A stretch of 64,000 nucleotides of DNA from Blasia pusilla (GCA_050084515.1 CM114272.1:36394001-36458000), one strand, 5' to 3'; shown: positions 10,866-20,493, counted from the stretch's first letter. Translations and numbers: made by a program. The notes: generated by a model not told the origin, from the letters alone.

Positions 10866-11545
10866 TAGAGTTCCATCACCTAGACGCGTCGAGGGAGACG
10901 TGAGGCGTGAGGTTGGGATGGCTTCTTCGATACAGCCGCTATAGTAGCAGATTGTCACTATGGCATTGAGGTTACCCAATGCTGGATTTGTGGCATCGAC
11001 GTCCTATGGAGTAGCCGGAGATATGGACAATCCTCGCTGGATGTGTACGATTGTTCAATTTGAGGCAACCACTGTTGTTACACAAGGAGCCGCCTCCAAG
11101 CTGGACCCACAGAGAGGGGAAGCTAGGAAACACACCAGACTTCCTCAGTCTTTCACGTTGTCCGAGGCGATGAGAACCCCATGCATGGATGGGTCTTGAT
11201 TAGAGTTCTTGAAGAGTTGCTGTTGTTGGTATACTGGCACAGAGGATGATGGGAGAAGCAAGTGTGACGACTCCTACTGCTGATACTCGGGAGGCGCATA
11301 TGTTGAGTACGATGTTGGGGGCGGCCATGATGGTGTACCGTGCTCCGCTGTTTTCTGCTTCTGATATTATGATGTTGGGAGGTATGCCCGCCGAGGTTTT
11401 TTGGCTAGCCGCTACGCTATGTGAGCATGGAGATGGAGTTCTTGCATCACGTTCAGAGGTGATTGTAGAGGAGGTGATGGACCTGCACTTGGAGTTGATG
11501 CTTGGGCCATCCACCTCAGATTCATAGAAGGTTACGACTGCTAGG

Positions 11546-11970
11546 ATGGCGGAGATGCCCGCTAAACCTGCAATAGAGCATGCCATGGCTTCTCCTGGTG
11601 TTGTGTTGCTAGATAATCGGGGAGAGGTCTTCCAATTGGTGAGTATGGGAGGTAGAGTTTTTAGTCCGCAGTGTGTCCTCTTGGATTTGGGAGCGCAACC
11701 CCTGATATTGGGGAAAGCAACATTGAGAGGATTGGGCTTGACAAGAGCCGATGTAGAGCTATTGTCCATTCCGGATACAGACATCCTTGGGTGGAGCGAG
11801 TACCACACACTTTATCACCCGACATGAGGGCATGGTGAGGATTCGCCTAGGACATCCTACAGATGAGTCCGTGGTGCAAGCTAAGGCGATCGTGACCAAT
11901 GTAGAGTCCTACGACGTCTTGGTTGGTGGAGCAATATTGTACCCGATGGGTTTTTTCCTAGATTACTAGG
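11546..11970 (+). pseudogene. Aspartic protease domain (gypsy 1)
   Basis: The plus-strand frame reads CVLLDLGAQPLILGKATLRG with the active-site aspartate codon at 11684; DLGA stands where D-S/T-G-A or a variant is expected. A frameshift near 11790 is followed by HPTDESVVQAKAIVTNVESY and then DVLVGGAILYPMGFFLDY, a stretch typical of this gypsy group downstream of the protease. It would cleave the polyprotein. Confidence 0.7.
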
Positions 11971-12050
11971 AGGAGTCAGCGTCCTACAGACTAAGAAGGC
12001 ATTCTGGTGATGGAAAACTTTTTTCATTACCTGTTTGATTCACGGGTAGA

Positions 12051-12392
12051 GTGATCGAGCGACGGCTAGGAGAGATGGTGACTTTAGCAGTATTTAGCAA
12101 TGCCATCACATGGCCTTCTGATTTGATTGAGGGGCATGTCTATGCAGAGGACACCCCCGCTCTTGACACTTCTAGGGAGAGGAGTGTTATGGTGGCCGCA
12201 TCATTCCGTGGAGGAGAGGTGCCGTTGTGGGGCTCAAGTGAGGAGCTTAGACTTTTAGCTGATGAGCACGTGCAAACGGCGTGGAGTGAGGCGTTTGCAC
12301 CAAAACATGACGGTTCACAGGAACCCGAGTTAGCCAAGAGTGATGCTTTGACCCCTTTGGACACCACCTCGATTGTGTGGTGCATCCCATAG
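12051..12392 (+). pseudogene. Linker of gypsy 1 polyprotein between protease and methyltransferase
   Basis: An open frame of 113 codons (TLAVFSNAITWPSDLIEGHV, ASFRGGEVPLWGSSEELRLL) ends in a TAG at 12390. The next codon begins the methyltransferase in the same frame, showing that the domain belongs to the polyprotein and is not a separate insertion. No known domain is recognised in the linker itself. Confidence 0.6.
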
Positions 12393-13395
12393 AAGGATAT
12401 TCATGTGGTGGATCTCTTTGGAGAGATCAGGACTGGCTTAGCTGCTGTTTTGGAGGCAGAAGTGCGCGTGCAGCAATACTTTTATGTTCAGATTGATGAT
12501 ATTGCGAGGCGCGCTTCACTTCACCATGTTGCGTAGTTACGCCTCCGATTTCCCAACTTGTTTTCTACGTCCACCATCTAGGGGTTCCAAAGTTCCCTAT
12601 TAAGGGACATTTCATTGTTGGGAGCGCAAGACTTGGAGAGGGTAGAGACCATAGATTTGGTCATTTTTGGTTGGTCGTGTCAGGGCCAATCGAGTGATGG
12701 ACGAGGTAGCAAGTTAGCTGACTCTTGATCCAGATTTTTTTTGGGAGATGATGCGGATCTTGAGACACTTGCAGGAGCACTTGTCGCATTTTCCAACATA
12801 CATTCTGAAGAATGTGCCAATTTTGGGCAATTCGAGGTCCCCCGTGGTGACGAGTGCACATCACGAGCATTCATGGACTGACCCTCAAGTGTTTTTAGAT
12901 GCAGCAAGTGTAGGTTCACGAGCACATCGCCCGCGTCTTTGATGGACCAACTTGGTGCCACATGAGGTTTTGCGGAGGGCGTATGCAAGAGTGGAGCGCC
13001 CCTCCCATTTGTTGGTGGATTCTATTATGGATCCAGGTCGTTAATCACAGGAAATACGACAGGATGATCAACCTCTGTTGATTGTGGTCAACACGATTGG
13101 CATGCCACGAGCAACCTTTCCCACATTGATGAGTTTTCCTGCTTCCTATGCATTCAAAGAGGCCAGGCCTTGCTTGGTTTAGGATGACCAAGTACAATGG
13201 TTGGTAGAGTCCAACGCCGATGAGCGAGCGATTAGATTCCCCATAGGAGTGACAGCAGTACCGTCACTATCAAAGGCCTCGAGAGGTCATGTGTTGGGTG
13301 AGGCGATGGACCTGAACTGCTTGACATGGATTTTCAGCTTAGGAGTAGTTGAGCAACGTCGTTTGATGTTGCGACCGATTATAGTTGTTACGTTG
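12393..13395 (+). pseudogene. C5 cytosine DNA methyltransferase domain in a gypsy polyprotein
   Basis: C5 methyltransferases transfer a methyl group from S-adenosylmethionine to cytosine in DNA. Motifs lie in canonical order. Motif I is DLFGEIRTGLAAVLEA (12411). An acidic YVQIDD follows. Motif IV is DLVIFGWSCQGQSSDGRG with the catalytic cysteine codon at 12678-12680. Motif VI is YILKNVPIL (12796). A motif VIII-like GSRAHRPRL is at 12913. The IX/X region is RFPIGVTAVPSLSKASRG then LGEAMDLNCLTWI (about 13230-13330). Two key positions changed: the motif IV proline is Ser (SCQ for PCQ) and the motif VI glutamate is Lys (KNV for ENV). There are stops at about 12534, 12582 and 12727, a frameshift in a T8 run (12735-12742), and later stops. 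The order is not the permuted one of plant DRM enzymes. The start shares its frame with the upstream linker. Confidence 0.87.
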
Positions 13396-13672
13396 GTGAG
13401 CCCCAAGATGGTTGAGGCAGTGGCTGGGGGTGAGACCCAAGGAGATCGACTCACCAGGGGTGATCAGGAGAGACATCCTTGGACTTCATGGGGTGTTTGC
13501 AGGTACGTCGGGAGATGATAGCCACAGTATCCAACATGTTAAGGGTACTGCACGTGGAGAAGATCATAGTTTGCAGTTGGCTACAGGGGAGTAGCCGAGT
13601 TCTATTTTTTGAGACGACGTTGCACCATAGCAACCACCAACACCCGAGCCGGAGAGTCCTACCGTAGTCTCA

Positions 13673-14640
13673 ATGGAGACTTGGGAGCCAAACATGGGCC
13701 CTAAGTTGATTGGAGGAGAGCGGCGTCGGATACACCAATTCCTTAGGAGTTATAGGAGCAATTTTGCATTTAGTAAGCATGACTTGGGTATGCTGAAGGG
13801 TCTAATGATCCGCATTGAGTTGTCGAGCGACACGCCGATCTTCCTACAATCCTACAAGTACAGTGACATGGAGAGGGCTCTGATTTAGAGTAGGAGCCAG
13901 GACTTGGTTGGAGCAGGACTAGTGGAGATGTCACATGGAGAGTATGCATCTGCCACTCTCATGCCCGCCAAGAAGGATGTGCATGGCAACTAGACGGATA
14001 GGCGGATCTGTGGAGATTATCGACTTATCAATCGGCAGATGAAGTCCCATAGGTATGCCATGCCCACCCTTGAGGAGATCTTTAATGCTATTAGGCATGC
14101 AGAGATCTTCAAATTGTTAGATCTTTGAGCCGGATACCATCAGTTGCCTATCAAATTGGAGGAAAAATAGAAGATGGCATTTTGGGGCATCGATCCTCAC
14201 GAGAAGGATTGGTTGTACCAGTGGCGGTTCTTACCATTTGGGTTAAAAAATGCCCCGGTTGAGTTTCAGAGGGTCATGGATAGAATCTTGGCAAGTCTGG
14301 ATTTTGCTAGATGTTATATTGATGACATCGTAGTCTTTAGCACCACCGTTGAGGAGCATGAGCAACATCTAGAGGAGGTGTTTTGACGATTGCAGTTGCA
14401 TGGGTTGAAGCTACATCTTGACAAATGCAAGTTCTTCTACGACCAAATTGAGTACTTGGGTCATATGATATACCCAGGGGGCCTTGGTATGCAACAAATG
14501 AAGGTAGAGGCTATTTCACGCATTCCACGCCCTACAGATGTGAGTCGAGTTCGTGCATTCATGGGATTGGCGAACTTCTATCGACGGTAGGTCAAGGGTT
14601 TCATTTCGATTGCAAAGCCGCTGACTTTGCTGACCAGGCT
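13673..14640 (+). pseudogene. Reverse transcriptase (gypsy 1)
   Basis: In a single frame with TAG/TGA interruptions: FLRSYRSNFAFSKHDLGMLK, SATLMPAKKDVHGN, RRICGDYRLINRQM, AGYHQLPIKLEE, WRFLPFGLKNAPVEFQRVMD and the catalytic box RCYIDDIVVFS with YIDD at 14315-14326. EYLGHMIYPGG and VRAFMGLANFYRR follow. It would copy the element RNA into DNA. The active-site aspartates are intact but nonsense codons before and after destroy the product. Confidence 0.92.
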
Positions 14641-14649
14641 GGATTAGGA

Positions 14650-15125
14650 GTAGCACTAGGGGAATGAGCAAGATAGAGCATGTCAGCTGCTCAAGGACCA
14701 ATTGACGTCCGCGCCCATATTGAGGAGAGCTATCAGGGGGTGTCCTATCCAGTTGCATACCGATTGGAGCATGTTGGGGCTTGGAATTGTGCTCACTTAG
14801 CATCAAGATGAGGGTAGAGAGTTTGTGGTGGCTTATGCTAGTCGCTCAAATAACGATGTAGAGACAAAGTATAGCTTGTATGAGGGTGAGTGCTTGGCTG
14901 CAGTGTGGGCTGTCCCACATTTCAGTCTTATCTATTTGATATCCCTTTTATCATTATAATTGACCACCAGCCACTTAAGTGGATGATGGAGTCCGAAAAG
15001 CTCATAGGGAAGCTTACGAGGTGGGCTCTTTTGTTGCAAGAGAGTAACTTCCAGGTGATGCATAGACCTGGGACGCTCAACCAGGATGCAGATGGTTTGA
15101 GCCATAACCCATGCTCGAGTCAGCA
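14650..15125 (+). pseudogene. RNase H domain (gypsy 1)
   Basis: The frame runs through ACQLLKDQLTSAPILRRAIR, HTDWSMLGLGIVLT, then DEGREFVVAYASRSNNDVE and YEGECLAAVWAV. After a frameshift near 14910 come FIIIIDHQPLKWMMESEKLI and LLQESNFQVMHRPGTLNQDA. These are the conserved RNase H segments of gypsy pol, including the D in HTDWS, the E in YEGECLA and the D of NQDAD. Several TAG codons near 14640-14660 and one at 14799 interrupt it. Confidence 0.88.
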
Positions 15126-15127
15126 AG

Positions 15128-16538
15128 ATGCGACTAGAGCTCGTTGGCATGGTGAGAGTGATGAGGAGTTGGTGCCAAGATGGCACGCGTCAGCCCAATT
15201 TGGGCTTATTGACTATGGAGAGCCAGATTGCCGAGACTTTGATGGTGAGGTTTGATGGAGAGTCCTTAGATCTAGAGGCCGGTGAGGAGACGATAGATGG
15301 CCAAGATATTCAAGACAATGGAGTAGTCTTGGAGTACTTGCATACTAGCATTGTCGCAAGCACAGTGGGTGCTAGAGAGCATAATCGGATCCTACAGCGA
15401 GCTAGAAAATTCCCGTGGGAGGGGACATATGTGTTGCGCATTTGGAAGGATGGTAGAGTACGTTTAGTGCCTCATCCTTCACAGAGAGCACATTTGGTGC
15501 GTTATGCCCACAAGAAGTTGGGTCATTTTGGAGTGAAGCGGACATGTAGCTTGCTTCAGATACAGTATTTTTGGTTAGGCATGTAGATAGATATTCAACA
15601 ATATTTTTTGTCAGGTGCATAGTGTGTGATAGGATCGAGACATTGTTCAATGCTCCGAATCCACAGTTGGATCCAATTCCGATTATGGGTTTAGGTTATA
15701 GATGGAGTTTGGATTTTGCAAGACCTTTACCTTTGATAGAGCGGCATAGTCATTATGTGTTGGTGATCGTCGAGCACTTCTTGAAGTGGATAGAGTTGGT
15801 TGCATTTAAGCGAGTGAGGGAGTCACGTATACCTTCCTAGATCGAGTATTGAGTCATCATTGCGTACCAGTTGAGGTGTTGACAGACCAAGGTACAGGGT
15901 TTCGCGGGGAGTTTCAGGCCTTATATGATCAGGCGCTGATCGACCATCGCACCACTTTGTGAGATCATCCTAAGGCGGATGGACTAGCAGAGAGGGTTGT
16001 GTAGACGGTGAAGGGAGGATTACGCAAGTATGGCTTGTAGAGAGTTCACCTAGGAGATTGGGACCTCCAATTGCCGTGGTTGGAGATATACTTAGCATCT
16101 TTCTCATCGTATTTGTTTCTTTATGGACGAGAGCCAGATTTTCTTGCAGCCATTTGTCAAGATTTTGATGAGGTGTTGAACCTTGATGACCCTGATGTAT
16201 GGATGCGACCATGTTCTCAAAGGGCTGAGTTGTTTCAGAGAGTGATGCCCATGGCGTTTGAGAACTTGGCGATTGCGCAACATCGAGATACGTTGAGGTA
16301 TGCGACTATTCGGGGAGGTGGTTATCGACAGACTATCCAGATGTTTCATCAGGAAGACTATGTCTACTTGAAGCAGACGACACCCACAACGTTGGTGTAT
16401 GAGATTCTGCCATCAAGTGTTCTTTTATTGGAGGGACGCAATGGTATGGTTTGGAAGGACCATGTGCGTAAGTGTACACCATGTCACCTTCCTAACATTG
16501 ATGGTACAATTGATCCAAGCTTAGGAGTTGTTTATTGA
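15128..16538 (+). pseudogene. Integrase (gypsy 1)
   Basis: Zinc-binding region: RYAHKKLGHFGVKRTCSLLQ and QYFWLGM, then a TAG. Catalytic core: GYRWSLDFARPLPL (first D), VLTDQGTGFRGEFQALYD (second D, about 15875; reached by a frameshift near 15830) and HPKADGLAERVV (E, about 15990). The C-terminal part (LPWLEIYLASFSSYLFLYGR to CHLPNIDGTIDP) is open from 16071 to 16538. Three stops in the core (TGA, TAG, TAG) inactivate it. No chromodomain follows; a PHD finger takes that place. Confidence 0.9.
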
Positions 16539-16547
16539 GGCTTGCAA

Positions 16548-16685
16548 TGTATGTTGTGTGGTTCCACGTATGGTGCAGCCACTATGCTAGTGCGTGATGG
16601 ATGTTCGAGAGGATGGCACATGGCATGTTTGATGCCACCTCTCACTAGGGTTCCTCGGGGACGATGGATGTATCCTAGATGTACA
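16548..16685 (+). pseudogene. PHD zinc finger at the end of the gypsy 1 polyprotein
   Basis: Directly after the TGA at 16536-16538, in the same frame as the integrase C-terminus, the sequence reads CMLCGSTYG, then VRDGCSRGWHMACLMPPL, then VPRGRWMYPRCT and TAG. This matches the PHD pattern CX2C...CX2CX4HX2C...WXCPXC, with six of eight zinc ligands left: the third is Arg and the seventh is Tyr. PHD fingers read histone H3 tails. Here it stands where other gypsy elements carry a chromodomain, so it probably guided integration or chromatin choice. Confidence 0.8.
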
Positions 16686-16688
16686 TAG

Positions 16689-16870
16689 AGTAGGTAGTTC
16701 TAGATTCTGACTTGTGAGTGTGATATGGATGACAAGAAGGTGACTAACGATGGGGTCACATGAGCACCCGACCTTTTTGCTCTTAGGGTCAGAGAGATGT
16801 ATGTCATGGTAGGTAGGGATATATGATTATCTGGAGTTAGAGGGACCTAACCATCATCTAGGGGGGCGAT
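16689..16870 (+). other. 3' internal region and possible polypurine tract (gypsy 1)
   Basis: No coding signal was recognised. It ends in AGGGGGGCGAT (about 16860-16870), the best polypurine-tract candidate. The 3' LTR, however, starts only at 16999, so the tract is not adjacent to it. Confidence 0.4.
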
Positions 16871-16998
16871 TGGAGATATTTTGGTACTTCTCGTCTCATT
16901 GTTTGGATGCCATGAGTTAGTATGGGATCGTACGTGTTTATGTGTATGTTCGGTGACAACGATGTATGTTGTGTAGCGATGTGTATGCGCACCACATT
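16871..16998 (+). repeat. Extra copy of the LTR tail between tract and 3' LTR
   Basis: The sequence from GGAGATATTTTGGTACTTCT to GTGTATGCGCA duplicates 17499-17617, the tail of the 3' LTR, with scattered substitutions. It lies directly after the purine tract, so the order here is tail, LTR body, tail. Confidence 0.75.
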
Positions 16999-17617
16999 TA
17001 TCACGTATTTTAGGATAGATTGGCGATATCTATTAGAGAGACTTTGGAGATACTAGAGGACAGCCTCAAGAGGTCGAGAGTAACCTGCTGAGGCCACGGA
17101 AAACCTGAGAGAGCAGATTTCCCCTTCGTTCCGGCTCATTTGGAGCCATATAAAGAAACTTACTATTATGGGTAAGTTTCTATTTGAAGTATAGTTGAAT
17201 TTCCATTTTTGGAAGTGGTTCTTGACCCGCTACAACAGGGCAAGAGCCAAGCGGGTGACCTACGAGAATAAGTTACCGAGGAGAGAGCTTGGGAGAGGGA
17301 AGGGGATATACCTCCAAGGGAGAGAGCTTGAGAGCTCATTCTCTCTTGGCATGAGGCAGCAGAGTTATGGTCTTCCTTGCCTTGTGTGTGTAACCCAAGC
17401 TTCTCATTAGGAGAGTGAGTTTGATTTGACATGAGAGAGAGTGCACACCATGGAGAGCTTGGTGTGAGATGTTGATTTGAGATTTCATTGATTTATTGGA
17501 GATATTTTGGTATTTCTCGTCTCGTTGTTTGGATGTCATGAGTTAGCATGGAATCGTGCGTGTTTATATGTATGTTTGGTGATAGCGATGTATGTTGTGT
17601 AGTAATTTGTATGCGCA
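16999..17617 (+). repeat. 3' LTR of the methyltransferase gypsy element
   Basis: It begins TATCACG (cf. TGTCACG in the 5' LTR) and ends GCGCA, 619 bases. The body matches 8859-9346. Body plus tail together match the solo LTR at 62159-62781 on the opposite strand. By eye the two LTRs of this element are strongly diverged, consistent with an old insertion. Confidence 0.85.
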
Positions 17618-17642
17618 TCTTATTATTCAAGAATGAGCATTG
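17618..17642. repeat. Right 25-base direct repeat flanking the gypsy element
   Basis: Partner of 8834-8858; the two mismatches are at the 4th and 13th positions. The Helitron 1 minus-strand frame (QCSFLNN) is present in both copies, showing that the segment is duplicated target sequence. Confidence 0.75.
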
Positions 17643-17810
17643 TAACTTTTATTGCGCTAATAGAACATCTATATCTACCCAAGCCCTACAGACTGGCTTG
17701 TGTAATTATTTTATAGCGTTGGCATGCCTCAACTTTGCATGACTTCTACACGCACATAACCTTTTTCTATGTTCTACATCTGAACGCTGGAATTCGAATC
17801 TCCTGGTTGT
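17618..17810 (-). pseudogene. Upstream part of Helitron 1 N-terminal coding relic
   Basis: The minus-strand frame reads HRKRLCACRSHAKLRHANAI, LHKPVCRAWVDIDVLLAQ and KLQCSFLNN, continuing without frame change into 8858 and below once the gypsy element and one 25-base repeat are disregarded. Two stops occur. It is coding sequence of the Helitron N-terminal region. Confidence 0.6.
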
Positions 17811-20185
17811 AGTAGCTTTTATCATATTGCACAGGAGGGGCAGCCATGCATCAAGTGAGTTTGATGATTGATAAGAGTTGCCTCACAAGTGGATAAACAA
17901 GCTAATTTATATGCTATGACAGAGATCAAACTCCTTGATAATAACCGGGGCTCAGATAAGGTTGTTCTTCTTATCTGACTTACATTTTGTTTCCATAAAA
18001 AAGTAGTGGATCAATATTTAGAGCATATACAAAATATGGAACTAAGACTTGAGCAAAGGTAGCTAGACTTATGGTTGTAGGAGAGTTTTCTAGGCATTTG
18101 TCTAAAATATACACTCCTAGAGATGGATAGTGGTTCAACCGAAAATTTCAATCACTCGATAGAGGACTCAGAACTATGAGGGTGTTTACAAGGTGTAGTA
18201 CACACATGTAATGTCGCAAATATATTGCACATCAGATATGCAAAGATTGTTGAATGACAGATGCTGGATTATGGAACTATGTTCAGCATTCATGCAGATA
18301 ATGAATTAATACATGAGAAGGACACTATATTAACATTGTAAATGGGTGTGGATCAGTATTACTTGCATAATGAAGAAAAGGGGTTAAACAAGGTGTTTAG
18401 CAAGGATCTTTAAGTGCAAAAAGGAGTAGTTCAGCTTGTTATATGGTACTTATTTTGATGGGCTAAATGTATTTAAATGCTAGATAGAGATGCAAGAATA
18501 AAAATACTTGGGGAGACAAGGATGGTGGGTAGGCTAGTTACTAAGATTAGTTATAGTTTTATTGTTTGTGGATGCATAAAGAGACATCAAGAGCTGCTAG
18601 TAGCTAAATGTTAAGTAGAGCTAGCATGGTCATGTGAGATTCTGAAAACGCTTGCCACCAAAATCAACCCCTCTAGTGTCGATACTACAAGTTGGGCCCT
18701 TAATTGTTGGCTGAAATGGTGGGTTCTGAGGCAAAATCAAGTATTATGAGTTGTCATACATGACCACGAATTGGGCTAAACCATTGTAGTCTTGGTGTGC
18801 AATCCGTGTTCAGGATGAGGGGCTGGCATAGGTACTAGGTATGTGATACTCTTAAAATGTAATTCAAGGGATATATTTACCACATCGGAGGTCCACAATA
18901 AGCAAATGCAGTGACACTATGCAGCTACTCATTGATGTGATGAATTAAATGGGTTGTAACAGAAGGTTAGATTTGAAGGTGGGATAGTGAAACACTAGTA
19001 GCTGAAAAGGAGCACAATGAAGGAAAGCGGAAGCACCTATGCACAGATAGTCTGAGCCACGAAATTGGTAGTACAAACGTTTAGTAGCTCATCTTCCATA
19101 AGAACCACAGTTAAGTAGGATAATAGAAGCAGGAAAGAGATGAGATGTGAAGATGGATTTGTAGAATGCTGTCAATTGAAAAGGAGAAGGATGAAATCAA
19201 GCAGAAATATCTACACAAAGATAGCCTCAGCTGTGTAAAGTAGTAGTGCAAATGTAAAGTAGCTCTAAACCCATGAGAGCTACAATTGAGGAAACTAAAA
19301 GAAGGTACATCTATGCAATCTTGCAGATAGAGCCCCTTGCTTGTGCACTAGGTAAGTGTTAACAACTTAGAGTAGTGAAGCCATTCTGGCTGCAGAAGAG
19401 AAGGAGGTGTAGCTTAGTAGCTGGTATAGTGTAGTAGTTAACTAGTGTAAATTCTACGAGCATCAACCCAGCTTCCTTACCAAACATTAAGCAGATCCAT
19501 TGTGTCTTCCGGGTTATGTGGATACATAAACTAAAATATGGTAAGGAGCTCATTGGCCCTTCAGCTTCATGCACTACCCAATGATTTGTTAACAACCACG
19601 ATCCATAAGGCTAACTGGCGAGTGGAGCAACATCATGTTGTTAGCTGCTACAGACTACTCCCTTAGCAACACAATTCGCGGTTTCACAAGACTAAAGATC
19701 TTTATGGAGTTCATGTGCACCTGTAAGAAATTGAGATAAACAGAACATAACTTTATAGAGAAGAGCAAACGTATACATAAATGATAAGCAAACCGAAAAT
19801 GCAAATCATATAAGCCTAAGAAAAAAAGAAGGTAACATACCTGAATTCTCGATTGACTACCTTACTATTCTTGTAGCCTCAGCTACCTACATACAAGAGG
19901 GTAGATATCAGCTTTTGAAGATACATTTTACACGAGAAAACTTTTTTCACCACATGAAGCTCTACAAGATAAAAATATTGACTATGACGGTGCATCACAG
20001 AAAGAAAAAATGTAGAATAATATGCATCAGATCTGTACTATCTCAGAAAAACTAGATGCATCCACAATCCAACATCGGCATAGTGGGAAGTCCATCACTC
20101 GGTAGTGTTGTACCAATTGTGAACTACGTCGCATTCTGCTTTACTAGCTTTGATCAGTTCTGACATTAATTGATGAATAGAAAAA
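17811..20185 (-). other. Probable 5' region of Helitron 1, no gene assigned
   Basis: AT-rich, with short broken frames only. A splice-donor-like CAGGTATGTTAC occurs on the minus strand near 19850. A duplicated segment lies at about 19004-19350. No tRNA, rRNA or host gene was recognised. The Helitron 5' terminus should lie here but was not identified. Confidence 0.35.
19004..19290. repeat. Imperfect direct duplication, about 174-base offset
   Basis: The segment GAAAAGGAGCACAATGAAGG ... CACAGATAGTCTGAGCC ... GTAGTACAAACGTTTAGTAG at about 19004-19110 recurs as GAAAAGGAGAAGGATGAAAT ... CACAAAGATAGCCTCAGC ... GTAGTGCAAATGTAAAGTAG at about 19178-19285. Confidence 0.55.
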
Positions 20186-20493
20186 TATTAAAGATTGAGT
20201 TACAGTCAAGCTCATGAGAGACCTGAACTACTACATTTGGTATTCACACAAAGTAGGGAAGCTTAATCAAGGTTAGTTATTTAAGCGCGATTATCTTAAC
20301 TAGGTTTAGTTAATCACAGTTAGTCTAACTCGATACTATGGTTAAGATTAAGATTACTTGTACATATCCTATATAATTGATAAGGGGACCAGCCTCCACT
20401 TATTTTCTCTCATTGAAAATTTCGTTCTCCATGGTGGTGTGTGTTTGTAAGAGCCGTTTTCCACCAATTATGCTTGTTTAACAGTTTTCCACA
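20186..20493 (+). repeat. 5' LTR of the copia element
   Basis: It matches 25112-25425 in order: AAGATTGAGTTA-AGTCAAG, GTAGGGAAGCTTA, GATTATCTTAACTAGG, GGGGACCAGCCTCCACTTAT, CTCCATGGTGGTGTGTG, CAGTTTTCCACA. It ends in ACA directly before the primer binding site. Confidence 0.9.

Larger units (their letters stand above)
8859..17617 (+). mobile_element. Ty3/gypsy retroelement encoding a DNA methyltransferase and a PHD finger
   Basis: An 8.76 kb element begins TGTCACG and ends GCGCA. It is inserted in Helitron 1 and flanked by 25-base direct repeats. Coding order on the plus strand: gag with zinc knuckle (about 9.9-10.87 kb), aspartic protease (11.55-11.97), C5 cytosine methyltransferase (12.39-13.40), reverse transcriptase (13.67-14.6), RNase H (14.65-15.1), integrase (15.38-16.54), PHD finger (16.55-16.69). 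Pol order with integrase last places it in Ty3/gypsy. Many stops and several frameshifts make it dead. The LTR family recurs as a solo LTR at 62159-62781. No primer binding site was recognised behind the 5' LTR. Confidence 0.9.
2582..20185 (-). mobile_element. Helitron 1, decayed, split by a gypsy element
   Basis: Reading leftward on the minus strand, the region holds N-terminal Helitron sequence (about 17.8 kb), then after the gypsy insertion the Rep/Helitron N domain (8858 to about 7473), then a PIF1-type helicase (about 7215 to 6180), then further coding-like relics. Its 3' end may be the CTAG at 2582: the bases to the right (CCCATGTAG within 20 or so bases) resemble the 3' end of Helitron 2. 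The 5' end was not found and is placed only as far as the copia LTR. Removing the gypsy element leaves about 8.8 kb, a normal size for an autonomous plant Helitron. All frames are broken, so it is inactive. Confidence 0.65.

Noticed and set aside
12393-13395. Possibility that the methyltransferase is an independent host gene or a separate insertion
   Set aside because: It begins in the same frame as the upstream polyprotein, lies between PR and RT without inverted repeats or target duplications, and is as decayed as its neighbours.
16871-17498. Alternative reading of the LTR as starting with TTGGAGATATT right after the purine tract
   Set aside because: The solo LTR at 62159-62781, with its short flanking repeat, and the exact 25-base repeats at 8859/17617 both support TGTC...CA as the true ends.
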